This document shows positions 19,201-27,665 of a stretch of 56,351 nt of DNA, piece by piece. The stretch is from Melioribacter sp051488665. Lineage in GTDB: Bacteria > Bacteroidota > Ignavibacteria > Ignavibacteriales > Melioribacteraceae. The number at the start of each line of letters is the position of its first letter. Position 1 is the first letter of the stretch. A model generated the notes under the pieces. That model saw only the letters and a program-made list of their open reading frames with translations, was not told the DNA's origin and made no database searches. Both the position numbers and the translations under genes were made by a program. The stretch spans positions 1 through 56,351 of the forward strand of contig NZ_JBPSEG010000016.1 of assembly GCF_051488665.1 (NCBI RefSeq), in the 5' to 3' direction.

Positions 19201-19744
19201 GAGCATCGACCCCGTTAGCGGAAGAGCCGACGCAATCTATTTCTTTGAAACAGACAAATCCGGCAAATCGAGATTTACATGGCAGTTCGTGCTAAATTTG
19301 AAGGGACAGCGGAATCCCGAATCGGGCGACACGGCAAACATCTTTCTTAACAAACCGTTCTTATCGTACGACGTCTATCGGTTTAAAATGAAAGGCTCCT
19401 CTGTTTCGGAAGAAAAAGCGCGCGACGAACTCGACAGAATAAGAGTCGTTCCGAATCCTTATATAGCCGCCGAAACATGGGAACCGCGAAATACTTATAC
19501 GAGCGGCAGAGGCCCGAGAGAAATTCATTTTATAAATCTGCCCGCTAACTGCACGATTAGAATTTTTAACGTGAGCGGCGCGCTCGTAAAGACTATCGAA
19601 CACGAATCGATTTTCGAAAACGGCACTGAAATATGGGATGTGATGAGCGACGAGAAATTTGAAATCGCTTACGGTATCTATGTCTATCATATTGACGCGC
19701 CGGGCATCGGTCAAAAAACAGGAACATTTGCCATAATTAAATAA
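16253..19744 (+). CDS. Giant secreted Asp-rich protein with fibronectin-III and T9SS-like C-terminus
   Basis: 1163 residues, no recognised enzyme. A short signal peptide (FLLLIFGFVFISEGQ) leads into a long extracellular region. Three Asp-rich, calcium-loop-like motifs are seen: NGIDDDGDSDEHPD, NGLDEDFDGLIDE and DGFDNDNDWDSFLDDNG (about residues 300-500), resembling thrombospondin-3/EF-hand-like calcium repeats. A fibronectin-III-like domain lies about 625-770 (LTAVAGDGQVTLYWDD, GYRIYRAT, RYFYAVTAYD). The C-terminus (VVPNPYIAAETW, IRIFNVSGALVKTI, GIYVYHIDAPG) is a variant T9SS sorting domain. It sits 19 bp after the TonB receptor, where SusD would be in a Sus-type locus, so a surface glycan-binding partner is a reasonable guess, not shown by the sequence. 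Confidence 0.7.
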   Translation: MIKAKYFLLLIFGFVFISEGQVLQHKPSDFRADVNYRRNSNVDGNNIRATIFNSGYSGDPSNRPDYIDYEWPKNTNRIYIALVEIFLGGEVIGNTGEKIYLVEIPTGRTDPVTGNSWNIEPVPGFVNPQQTEIARSDDPNSWPSAVQGGWRDKRSDPIDPGWVGSWNGFFGKNIFNADQEFYYVTSDDLYKRQPYTPDTTDPSRGGLGLLMDVRTLAWSQVLINDVLFFIHDIKNDGTKTIEKTSFCLFVADWVGGDAPDDYPYVDLQTATTFLTDADRIGTEAFGANPVGVASLKYIETPGNQVNGIDDDGDSDEHPDLVTLIPDSENRIPHFTAEDFQARFIRPGDKIVLIEPNTYNRIITTYPANGGTVKSLGKEYYLPPEGITVFEDTLANGLDEDFDGLIDEKETLHLYHINEITQTTNPVRYINYLIFNPGDTVKRGFAVAGLNAEWNYFNVAPMIDESRDDGFDNDNDWDSFLDDNGLDGVRGSGDEGEGDGKPSSGAGTEFPGEPSIDKTDVSETDLIGITSALQIPDGTLNFNTAPDKGMWDLLMTPGRINLVRQVGEFQTYVSSGYFPILPGQRQRMAVSVAIAGGGNTKDADIESVIKKQRQATTAYAADYQFAQAPLQVTLTAVAGDGQVTLYWDDEAEKSFDRYINKIGGNGHDFEGYRIYRATDAAFQDAKVITDAYGVKTLLRPIAQFDLKDGITGLHPIDINGVKFDLGNDTGLKHVYVDRDVVNGQRYFYAVTAYDFGYEPARIPPTETPIQVNVYNDGTITHSKNVAIVRPTASAAGYLPPEVEYFEHSEGGATGSVNINVIDPLSIKNGHEYEITFKDTILKIENRDVAKTSSFSLKDVTGGVYLLVDDPRTEFEDELPVIDGFQLSFNNVQDISINNLKTGWNDDGVYQFNFEPVLYLTIKGIQKPSDYKIIIGEPGLAFSKDTTLFGRHFPSVPVNFKVVNVTEDKEIEFVFSERDGNDGRLSIDPVSGRADAIYFFETDKSGKSRFTWQFVLNLKGQRNPESGDTANIFLNKPFLSYDVYRFKMKGSSVSEEKARDELDRIRVVPNPYIAAETWEPRNTYTSGRGPREIHFINLPANCTIRIFNVSGALVKTIEHESIFENGTEIWDVMSDEKFEIAYGIYVYHIDAPGIGQKTGTFAIIK

Positions 19745-19756
19745 GAATTTATAATT

Positions 19757-20782
19757 ATGAAAAAGAAGATTATACTTTTTGTTTTGATTCTATCCAGTTT
19801 GAACACGCTTTCTTTTGCCGAAGGCGTAAATAAGATTGGAACTGCGGCTGCTGCTTTCTTAAGAATTCCGGTAGGAGCGAGAGCCACCGGATTCGGAAGC
19901 GCTTTTGTTTCGATGGCGGGCGACCCGTCGGCTCTTTACTGGAATCCTTCGGTAATCTCTACTCTCGATAAAAACTCTCTCATGATCGACCATTCACCAT
20001 GGCTGCCGGGAATCAATTTCGATTTCGCAGGTATCGTTCTTCCGCTGGGTAATTTCGGAACTCTTGGAATCAGTACGACAATTCTTCAAACCGACGAAAT
20101 GGACGTTACTACTCCCGCGGCTCCAATGGGAACGGGAGAAACTTTTACTGCTTCCAGTTTTGCCGTCGGCATTACATACAGCAGATATCTTACTGACCGT
20201 TTTTCAATCGGCGGCACTTTCAAGTATATAAGAGAAACAATTTATAACTCATCCGCCGCAGGAATTGCCTTCGATATCGGAACTATTTACGAAACGCCTT
20301 TTGCGGGAATCAGACTTGCAGCCGTCATTTCCAATTTCGGAACGAAAATGAGAATGTTCGGCGAAGATTTAAACGTACGTGTGGATATTGCTCCCGACCA
20401 GGAAGGCAATAATCAAAGCATCGTAGGTAAATTGAATACGGACGAATTCGACTTGCCGTTAATAATGAGAATAGGGTTGTCGGGAGAAGTTTTCGATACG
20501 GAAGATTTCAGATTAACATTAGCTGCCGACGGAGTTAATCCGAATGATAATGCGCAGAGCGTAAACCTCGGCGCAGAAGCGGCTTTTCTTAACGAAAAGC
20601 TTCAAATAAGAGCCGGCTACAGAGATTTGTTCCTCGACAATAATGAATTCGGACTGTCTTTCGGTATTAGCATTGCAAACATAAATCTGTGGGACAGCGT
20701 TTTGATTACAACCGATTATGCATATCAGACAATGAAACACCTTGGAAATACAAACAGGTTTTCCGTAATAATAAAATTCTAA
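19757..20782 (+). CDS. PorV/PorQ-family outer-membrane beta-barrel protein
   Basis: 341 residues with a signal peptide (IILFVLILSSLNTLSFAEG). The N-terminal signature VGARATGFGSAFVSMAGDPSALYWNP is typical of the PorV/PorQ (UPF0164, FadL-like) family, followed by alternating amphipathic strands up to a terminal FSVIIKF. PorV shuttles T9SS cargo from the translocon to the surface attachment machinery. An operon-embedded copy, between a giant T9SS-like protein and two clear T9SS cargo proteins, suggests a locus-specific helper rather than the housekeeping PorV. Gap of 12 bp to the preceding gene. Confidence 0.82.
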   Translation: MKKKIILFVLILSSLNTLSFAEGVNKIGTAAAAFLRIPVGARATGFGSAFVSMAGDPSALYWNPSVISTLDKNSLMIDHSPWLPGINFDFAGIVLPLGNFGTLGISTTILQTDEMDVTTPAAPMGTGETFTASSFAVGITYSRYLTDRFSIGGTFKYIRETIYNSSAAGIAFDIGTIYETPFAGIRLAAVISNFGTKMRMFGEDLNVRVDIAPDQEGNNQSIVGKLNTDEFDLPLIMRIGLSGEVFDTEDFRLTLAADGVNPNDNAQSVNLGAEAAFLNEKLQIRAGYRDLFLDNNEFGLSFGISIANINLWDSVLITTDYAYQTMKHLGNTNRFSVIIKF

Positions 20783-20828
20783 TCTCTTAAAAAAAGGAGA
20801 ATTATCTAACAAACAGCATGGAGAGGCT

Positions 20829-22883
20829 ATGAGCAACAAACTTACAAAATCTGTTTCTTTTTTTGCGTTTGTGCTACTGGCGGGTTTATTCGCCGGAAAT
20901 ATTTTTGCACAAACAGTAAATGTAAAACTGAGAATAAATACTTCCACATGTCTCGATACTCTTGGACCTAATCACATGGTTTTGGTCTGCGGCGAATCGC
21001 AACTCGGTACGGAACCGGCCATTACGTGGAACAATACAACCGGTATTCGTGCGGTCAATGTCGGAGGAGATTACTGGGAAGCCGAATTCCAGGCAAAACC
21101 CGGCGACGTTATTAAATATAAATTCGTTACCTATTTCGACCTTGAAAATCCGACTTTTCACTGGTCGGGATGGGAAGGCCCTATTAAAGCCGCAATCGAC
21201 GCCGGCGGCAACAGGGGGCTTGTAGTCGGTGCTAGCGATACAACGCTTCCGGTTGAATTTTTCAACGGTTGGGAAGACGAGGTTGATCAGTTCTGGCGTC
21301 CCTACGAAATTAAAGAAGATTCGATTGCTGTCTATTTCCGCGTAAATATGGGCGGAGCTAATTTCGATCCTGAAACACAGGTTGTCGAAGTTAGAGGAGG
21401 CGCTCCTCTGGGAACGGATAATCCGTGGATTAAAATTTGTACTTTAAACAGAGAAGTAAACAGCGTTAACGGCGGAAGCTTTTGGTCCGGAACGGCTTAT
21501 GTAGCAAAGTCAGACGTTACTCCCGGAACAACTCAACAATTCAAATTTGTGATTGTCTCGCCGGAAACATGGGAAAGTACGGACAACCGGTGGTTTACTT
21601 TTTCAGAAAATTTGATAAATAATTCAAGCGATACCACTATACACTGGTATTACTTCAATGATATCAAACCCCAGGGCGAAAAAGTAACCGCAAATGTACT
21701 GTTCCGTTTAAGACTCGACGCTCTCGAGAGAGCAGGACTTTTCAACAGAGCATTGGGCGACAAAGTCGGCGTTACAGGTCCTAAAGGATGGGCTGCCGAT
21801 CCGTTCGATTTCGATACCGACCCGACTGTTCTGAAAATGACTTACAATTCCGACCTTGAAGAATGGAATTTACTCGAACCGTTTACTCTATATCCGAACG
21901 AAGTGTTGAGTTACAAATATTATATCGCTTGGGATTCTTCCAGAGTGGATACTGCAAGTCCGAATTTTATTCCGGGCTTGATGCTTAATAACGGCTGGGA
22001 AGAGCCGGGCGTTACCGGAGGAGCCGACAGAAAATATACTTATACCGATCAAACAGAACAGATAGTGCCGGGCGATTTCGGCGCCGAATATCAGTTCTTC
22101 AACAGCATCCATCCCAACGGCGTGATTATGACCCCGCTTAAATTAATCTTTAAAATCGATATGACGCCGGCTACGGACGTTAATACAAATCCGACAAATC
22201 CTCTCTTCCGTCCGGGAATTGATACGGCATATATTCAGTTTGACGGTTCTCTCATTCCGATTACGCAGGGACTGACAATGTACGGAGCAGATAACCGTAT
22301 AATGCTCGAAGACACCGACGGCGATATGATTTATACGGGAGAGATTGACCTGACGCCGCCGACATTCTATCAGGTATGTTACCGTATTGTTTATACTTCA
22401 CCGCAGGGTGAAATCTGGAACGGAGGCGGAGTTCAGAAAGGCAGAAGATATTATCAATATATTTTGCCTACTTCTACCAATCCGATTGAGTGGCCCAGCA
22501 CTTTCGAACTGGCACAAATGGAATGGATGCCTTCGAATTTAACGGTAGAAGAACATCCCGATCTCGGACCGGTTACCGATATCAAAGAAACCGAAGAGAT
22601 CCCTTCTTCTTACGAGCTCTACCAGAATTATCCGAATCCGTTTAATCCCACAACGGTTATTACATATGCCCTTCCACAGCCCGAACGCGTTAAACTGGAA
22701 ATCTTTAACATTCTCGGACAAAAAGTCGTTACGTTATTCGACGGTCAACAAACAGCGGGCAAACACAGTATTGCATGGAATTCGAAAAACGAATTCGGAC
22801 AGAACGTAGCGTCGGGCATTTATCTGCTTAAGATCTCGGCGGGCAAATTCAATCAGGTTAAGAAAATGATGCTGGTAAGATAA
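20829..22883 (+). CDS. Multi-module beta-sandwich protein with T9SS sorting domain
   Basis: 684 residues; signal peptide to about Q28. Two modules at about 30-280 (VNVKLRINTSTCLDTL, GGDYWEAEF, DTTLPVEFFN, KEDSIAVYFRVN, YYFNDIKP) are clearly homologous to the C-terminal modules of the GH53 galactanase encoded next. Two further modules lie at about 284-430 and 437-580. All look like starch-binding (CBM20/SusE-like) immunoglobulin folds. Residues about 598-684 form a T9SS type A sorting domain (YELYQNYPNPFNPTTVI, KLEIFNILGQKV, ASGIYLLKI). No catalytic motif is seen, so it is probably a surface glycan-binding protein. Only 1 bp separates it from the GH53 gene. Confidence 0.75.
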   Translation: MSNKLTKSVSFFAFVLLAGLFAGNIFAQTVNVKLRINTSTCLDTLGPNHMVLVCGESQLGTEPAITWNNTTGIRAVNVGGDYWEAEFQAKPGDVIKYKFVTYFDLENPTFHWSGWEGPIKAAIDAGGNRGLVVGASDTTLPVEFFNGWEDEVDQFWRPYEIKEDSIAVYFRVNMGGANFDPETQVVEVRGGAPLGTDNPWIKICTLNREVNSVNGGSFWSGTAYVAKSDVTPGTTQQFKFVIVSPETWESTDNRWFTFSENLINNSSDTTIHWYYFNDIKPQGEKVTANVLFRLRLDALERAGLFNRALGDKVGVTGPKGWAADPFDFDTDPTVLKMTYNSDLEEWNLLEPFTLYPNEVLSYKYYIAWDSSRVDTASPNFIPGLMLNNGWEEPGVTGGADRKYTYTDQTEQIVPGDFGAEYQFFNSIHPNGVIMTPLKLIFKIDMTPATDVNTNPTNPLFRPGIDTAYIQFDGSLIPITQGLTMYGADNRIMLEDTDGDMIYTGEIDLTPPTFYQVCYRIVYTSPQGEIWNGGGVQKGRRYYQYILPTSTNPIEWPSTFELAQMEWMPSNLTVEEHPDLGPVTDIKETEEIPSSYELYQNYPNPFNPTTVITYALPQPERVKLEIFNILGQKVVTLFDGQQTAGKHSIAWNSKNEFGQNVASGIYLLKISAGKFNQVKKMMLVR

Positions 22884-22884
22884 T

Positions 22885-25110
22885 ATGAAATTTTTTCCGA
22901 GATTATGTTTTGTGTTCTTTATATCAATAATACTGTTTGCTCAAAACGAGGATGAATTTATAAGAGGAGTGGACATTTCGTTCACTCCTCAAATTGAAGA
23001 CCTGGGCGGGAAATATAAATTAAACGGCGAAGTCAGAGACCTGCTTGATATTCTGAAAGAAAAAGGAGTTAATTACGTTCGGCTCAGACTGTGGCATACT
23101 CCTTCCGACGGTTATTGCGGACTCGAAAAGACGCTCGAATTTGCCAAAAGAATTAAAGCTGCGGGATTTAAATTTTTACTGGACTTCCATTATTCAGACT
23201 GGTGGGCTGATCCCGGCAAGCAAAATAAACCTGCCGCATGGAAAAATTTACCTTTTGAAAATCTGAAAGACAGCGTTTACGGGTATACTAAATTTGTATT
23301 GAACTCTCTTAAAAATCATAACGCTCTGCCCGATATGGTGCAGATTGGCAATGAAATAACCGGCGGAATGCTATGGCCCGACGGAAAGCTTTACGGCGAG
23401 GGGCTTAACGAAACTACTCAATGGATTAAATTTACGGATCTATTGAAAGAAGGAATCCGGGCGGTTAAAGAAGTCGACTCTTCGCGAATCAAAATAATGA
23501 TTCATATAGATAAAGGCGGAAACAACAGCGCCTCGGTTTATTTCTACAACCAGTTAAACAAACATAACGTTGAATACGACGTAATCGGGCTTTCGTTTTA
23601 TCCATGGTGGCACGGAACGCTGGAGCAGCTCGAATATAATTTGAACGATCTGGCTGTAAGGTTTAAAAAGGAAATAATCGTTGCGGAAACCGCTTACCCC
23701 TGGACGGTTCAATATCAAAACGACGGACACGGAAACATATTTGGGTCAGACGACGGCATTTTGAAAGGCTTTCCCGCTACGCCGAGAGGTCAAAAGGACT
23801 TTTTGATTTTTCTTAAGAAGATTATCAAAGAAACGCGCAACGGCAAAGCCACCGGATTTTTTTACTGGGAACCGGCATATATATCGGTGCCTCCAATCGG
23901 CTCGTCGTGGGAAAATTTGACCGTCTTCGGATTTACAAACTCAAATTTGGAAGCGGAAGCTCTCGAATCGATAAATGCTTTTCTGCCGGAAGAAGATTTG
24001 CCTGTTGTTAATGTAACTGTTACGGTTAATACATCAACGCTCGCGGACACTTTGAAAACAAACGGCGTTGTCCAATTGCGCGGGGAAGTAAAAGGCAAAA
24101 GTTCGAGTCTTCTTCCCGACGGCAAGAGAATTTCGTGGGACAGTCAATCAGAATTGATATTGAAAAATATCGACGGCGACTACTGGCAGACGACTTTTCA
24201 GATTTATGAGGACGACACTCTCGAATTCAAAATCTGGACAGGCCACACGCTCGCAAAACCGACGCGTTTGCGCGCAGGCTTTGAAGGACCTGTATCGGCT
24301 TACGACGGAAGCGGCAGAAATATAAGGCTTTTCATAGCGGGCGGCAACGACACTATTTTGCCTGTTCAATTTTTTAATTCCACTCCCGATTGGACCGACC
24401 AATATTATAATCCGATTCAACACAAAGAAGATTCGATAGGCGTGATGTTTCGCGTTAATCTTGCCGGGTTGGTAATAAACAATCTATTCGATCCGAACAA
24501 AAATCACACTGTCGCGGTAAGAGGCGATTCCGTTCAATCCGGGGGTGTTCTTTCATGGAACGTCAACAAACTCAAGCTCGAACGTGAAATCTACAGCTCT
24601 GACGAAACCCCGTTTTATTCCGGAGTAATTTATTTCCCTAAAGACAAGATTGAAAAGGGGGTGAAAATTAATTATAAATTTTATGTCGATGGAAGTTCTT
24701 TCGGCGGCCGGGAGTCCGGTATTGAGGACAGATATTTTTATTTCCCGGAAAACGACACCACGCTCCATTGGAAATTTTTTAACGACAATAGAATAATAAC
24801 TGGTTTGAATAACGAAATTAACGAAATACCTAAAGATATTGTTCTCTATCAAAACTATCCCAATCCGTTCAATCCTTCTACTACGATTGAATTTTCGCTT
24901 TCCCGCAGCGCTGATGTCAATATCGAAATTTACAACGTTTACGGCGAGCTGATAAAATCTTTCGAAGAAAATTCCAAAGCGCCCGGACGTTACAGCGTCG
25001 TTTGGCGCGGCGTCGATAATTACGGCAACCGGGTTTCTTCGGGAGTTTATTTTCTGAAACTCACCGCTAACAATAAAACCATTACAAAAAAACTGATGCT
25101 TTTAAAATGA
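22885..25110 (+). CDS. GH53 endo-beta-1,4-galactanase, T9SS-secreted, with two binding modules
   Basis: 741 residues. After a signal peptide (MKFFPRLCFVFFISIILFAQ) comes a GH53 barrel (about 27-365): FIRGVDISFTPQIED, YVRLRLWHTP, LLDFHYSDWWADPG. Acid/base is E157 in QIGNEITGGMLWP; nucleophile is E268 in IVAETAYPW. This family cuts beta-1,4-galactan side chains of pectin (arabinogalactan type I). Residues about 375-635 are two modules shared with the upstream protein, and 650-741 is a T9SS sorting domain (LYQNYPNPFNPSTTIEF), placing the enzyme on the cell surface. It is the key endo-acting enzyme and the strongest evidence that the locus targets galactan. Confidence 0.95.
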   Translation: MKFFPRLCFVFFISIILFAQNEDEFIRGVDISFTPQIEDLGGKYKLNGEVRDLLDILKEKGVNYVRLRLWHTPSDGYCGLEKTLEFAKRIKAAGFKFLLDFHYSDWWADPGKQNKPAAWKNLPFENLKDSVYGYTKFVLNSLKNHNALPDMVQIGNEITGGMLWPDGKLYGEGLNETTQWIKFTDLLKEGIRAVKEVDSSRIKIMIHIDKGGNNSASVYFYNQLNKHNVEYDVIGLSFYPWWHGTLEQLEYNLNDLAVRFKKEIIVAETAYPWTVQYQNDGHGNIFGSDDGILKGFPATPRGQKDFLIFLKKIIKETRNGKATGFFYWEPAYISVPPIGSSWENLTVFGFTNSNLEAEALESINAFLPEEDLPVVNVTVTVNTSTLADTLKTNGVVQLRGEVKGKSSSLLPDGKRISWDSQSELILKNIDGDYWQTTFQIYEDDTLEFKIWTGHTLAKPTRLRAGFEGPVSAYDGSGRNIRLFIAGGNDTILPVQFFNSTPDWTDQYYNPIQHKEDSIGVMFRVNLAGLVINNLFDPNKNHTVAVRGDSVQSGGVLSWNVNKLKLEREIYSSDETPFYSGVIYFPKDKIEKGVKINYKFYVDGSSFGGRESGIEDRYFYFPENDTTLHWKFFNDNRIITGLNNEINEIPKDIVLYQNYPNPFNPSTTIEFSLSRSADVNIEIYNVYGELIKSFEENSKAPGRYSVVWRGVDNYGNRVSSGVYFLKLTANNKTITKKLMLLK

Positions 25111-27650
25111 AAAAATACCTTCCTGCTTTATTTCTGTTGATGGCAACGTTTAATAATATCTATTCCCAGGATGAAGGCGTTTATGTCGATTCGAAAGGCG
25201 TTTTGCGCTGGAACGACAGTCATGAGGAAGTAAGGTTGTTCGGCGTTAACTATACGGCTCCGTTTGCATTTTCGTATAAAGCGCTTAAAGATCTCGGTAT
25301 CGATATTAAAAGCGCGATCGATATCGACGTTAAACACCTTGCGCGCCTGGGCGTCAAGGCTTATCGAATTCATATGTGGGACAGGGAAATTTCCGACCGG
25401 GAAGGCAATCTTTTGAATAACGAGCACATGGAATTGTTCGATTATCTCTTGATGAAATTAAAAGAAAGCGGCATTAAAATCATATTAACCCCGATAGCCT
25501 GGTGGGGCACAAGATGGCCTATGCCGGACGTGGAAACACCGGGCTTTTCGCAAGTCTATTCGAAAGTTGAATTGATTACAAATCCAAAAGCGAGAGCGGC
25601 TCAGAAAAATTATCTCAAACAGGTGATTAACCGCATTAACGGATATACAGGAATTTCTTATAAAGACGAACCTTCGATTATTGCCGTTGAAATCGTAAAC
25701 GAACCGCATCACCCGGACGATCCGGAATTGGTTACTCGATACATCAATGAAATGTATGATGTTTTGAGAAACGAGGGCTTTTCCAAACCGGTATTTTATA
25801 ACATAAGCGAAACCTGGAGCGACGTTCAGGCTCAGGCTGTATGCAATTCAAATGCGGAGGGAGTTTCTTTTCAATGGTATCCGACGGGACTGGTACACAA
25901 TAAAATCTTAAAAGGAAATTATCTTTTTAACGTAGACGAATATAAAATACCTTCGGAATCAATCGAAGGTTTTGACCGAAAAGCAAAAATGGTTTATGAA
26001 TTCGACGCCGCCGATATCGGCTATTCGTATATGTACCTTGCAATGGCGCGTAGTTTCAGAGAAGCCGGTATGCAGTTTGCCGCCGTATTCAGTTACGACC
26101 CCGCGCAAATCGCATGGAGCAATACCGAATATCAAACTCATTTCGTAAATCTGCTGTACACGCCCAATAAAGCCATCGGTATGATGATTGCCGCCAGGGC
26201 GTTCGAATTATTGCCTCATAAAAAATCATTCGGCAGATATCCGGCAAATAATAAATTCGACGTTTTCCTGATTGATCGTAAAGCAGATCTTGCGTTGATG
26301 AATTGCGACACTGCGTTTTATTATTCCAACAGTACTGATGTTTATCCCGCCGCTCCGGAAAAATTAAAGCATATTGCCGGAGCCGGTAAATCGCCCGCTG
26401 TAGATTATGAAGGGACGGGCGCGTATTTTCTGGATAAAATTGACAACGGTTTGTGGAAGCTTGAGGTTTATCCCGACGCTGTTTGGATAAAAGATCCGTT
26501 CGAACAGACTAGCCTTGATAGAGAAGCGGCTCGACTCTACTTCAAAAAACACGAAATAAAATTTAATGCTTCTCTGTTCGGACAAAATATTAAACTCTAT
26601 TCGGCAGACGGAAATTATAAGCTTCCCGACTCAGCGCAAAAGTTTGTCGTCGAACCCGGAGTCTATTTATTGTCGAATAATGCGATAACGAAAGAAATAC
26701 TGTCGGCTCATCTTTCAGACTCCGGCAATTTTCTTGAGGGACTGTTTTTGCCTCAACTGAGAGAAGACAAGTTAATTGTTTATAACCGCACGGAACCCGT
26801 TTTAAACGCCGGGAGAGCTCCCGGTTTTAAATTTACGGTAGCTTCGGAAAAAGAGATAATCAAGGCGGAGCTGTACGCGCGCAGATTGTGGTGGCGGGGA
26901 TTTCAGAAATTCGAGCTGGAAAAAATTTCGGCGTATGAATACCGTCTCTCAAAAAAAGATAATTTATTCCGTCCGGGATTGATCGAATATTGCGTTGTAA
27001 TTACAACCCGCGACGGCAAGCGAGTTTTTCCCGGCGGCGGCAGTAAAATTCCCGAAGACTGGGATTTCGATCCTTCGAATCTCTGGACGCTCGATATTAC
27101 CGATAACGACATTGCGATTTTATTCGATCCGCTCAGAGACCGTAAAGATCTGGTCTTCCCTCATTTTTCAAGGGATATGAGGTATTCACTCGATTATAAA
27201 ACCGGAATCCCGTTTACCTATTTAAACATTAATGTTACTTATTCGGAGAACCCTTCCCGCAGTTTCGGCTTCCAGAATAATATAGAACAATATACCGGCG
27301 ACCCGGCGGATTATAATTATTTAATACTTTACGGAAGTTCCGGCGATACAACCGGAAATACGATAAAAGTGAATTTGCTTGCAAACGACGGATCGGTTTA
27401 TTCATATGAAATAATTCTAAGCCGCGGAAAGAAGGAATACATAATACAGCTTGCCGATTTTAAATTGTCGGATGCATTGCTTTTGCCAAATTCATATCCG
27501 CGTTTTTTGCCTCTCGAAAGAGAAGGCATACGCACGTCAAAACCATTAAAAGATAACATCAAAAATTTGGTCTTCCTTCAGATCGTTAACGAACCTGCCT
27601 CTGCGGGCGCACAACGTTTCGGTATCGGAAAGATATTATTAACAAAATAA
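25107..27650 (+). CDS. GH5-like clan-A glycoside hydrolase (possibly GH147)
   Basis: 847 residues with a signal peptide (YLPALFLLMATFNNIYSQ). The N-terminal half is a (beta/alpha)8 glycosidase barrel: RLFGVNYTAPFAF, YRIHMWDREI, IILTPIAWWG. Candidate acid/base is E199 in VEIVNEPHHPDD, candidate nucleophile E298 in KMVYEFDAADIG. The C-terminal half (about 470-847) is beta-rich with no recognised catalytic motif. The start codon overlaps the GH53 stop (ATGA), so the two are translationally coupled. The architecture and context fit GH147-type beta-galactosidases of Bacteroidota pectin loci, but the family cannot be fixed without a profile search. No sorting domain, so probably periplasmic. Confidence 0.7.
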   Translation: MKKYLPALFLLMATFNNIYSQDEGVYVDSKGVLRWNDSHEEVRLFGVNYTAPFAFSYKALKDLGIDIKSAIDIDVKHLARLGVKAYRIHMWDREISDREGNLLNNEHMELFDYLLMKLKESGIKIILTPIAWWGTRWPMPDVETPGFSQVYSKVELITNPKARAAQKNYLKQVINRINGYTGISYKDEPSIIAVEIVNEPHHPDDPELVTRYINEMYDVLRNEGFSKPVFYNISETWSDVQAQAVCNSNAEGVSFQWYPTGLVHNKILKGNYLFNVDEYKIPSESIEGFDRKAKMVYEFDAADIGYSYMYLAMARSFREAGMQFAAVFSYDPAQIAWSNTEYQTHFVNLLYTPNKAIGMMIAARAFELLPHKKSFGRYPANNKFDVFLIDRKADLALMNCDTAFYYSNSTDVYPAAPEKLKHIAGAGKSPAVDYEGTGAYFLDKIDNGLWKLEVYPDAVWIKDPFEQTSLDREAARLYFKKHEIKFNASLFGQNIKLYSADGNYKLPDSAQKFVVEPGVYLLSNNAITKEILSAHLSDSGNFLEGLFLPQLREDKLIVYNRTEPVLNAGRAPGFKFTVASEKEIIKAELYARRLWWRGFQKFELEKISAYEYRLSKKDNLFRPGLIEYCVVITTRDGKRVFPGGGSKIPEDWDFDPSNLWTLDITDNDIAILFDPLRDRKDLVFPHFSRDMRYSLDYKTGIPFTYLNINVTYSENPSRSFGFQNNIEQYTGDPADYNYLILYGSSGDTTGNTIKVNLLANDGSVYSYEIILSRGKKEYIIQLADFKLSDALLLPNSYPRFLPLEREGIRTSKPLKDNIKNLVFLQIVNEPASAGAQRFGIGKILLTK

Positions 27651-27665
27651 ATACGGTCTATTGTC

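Noticed and set aside
13477..20782. A SusC/SusD pair
   Set aside because: The receptor is followed by a 1163-residue protein without the lipobox or helical TPR-like features of SusD; none was found in the window.
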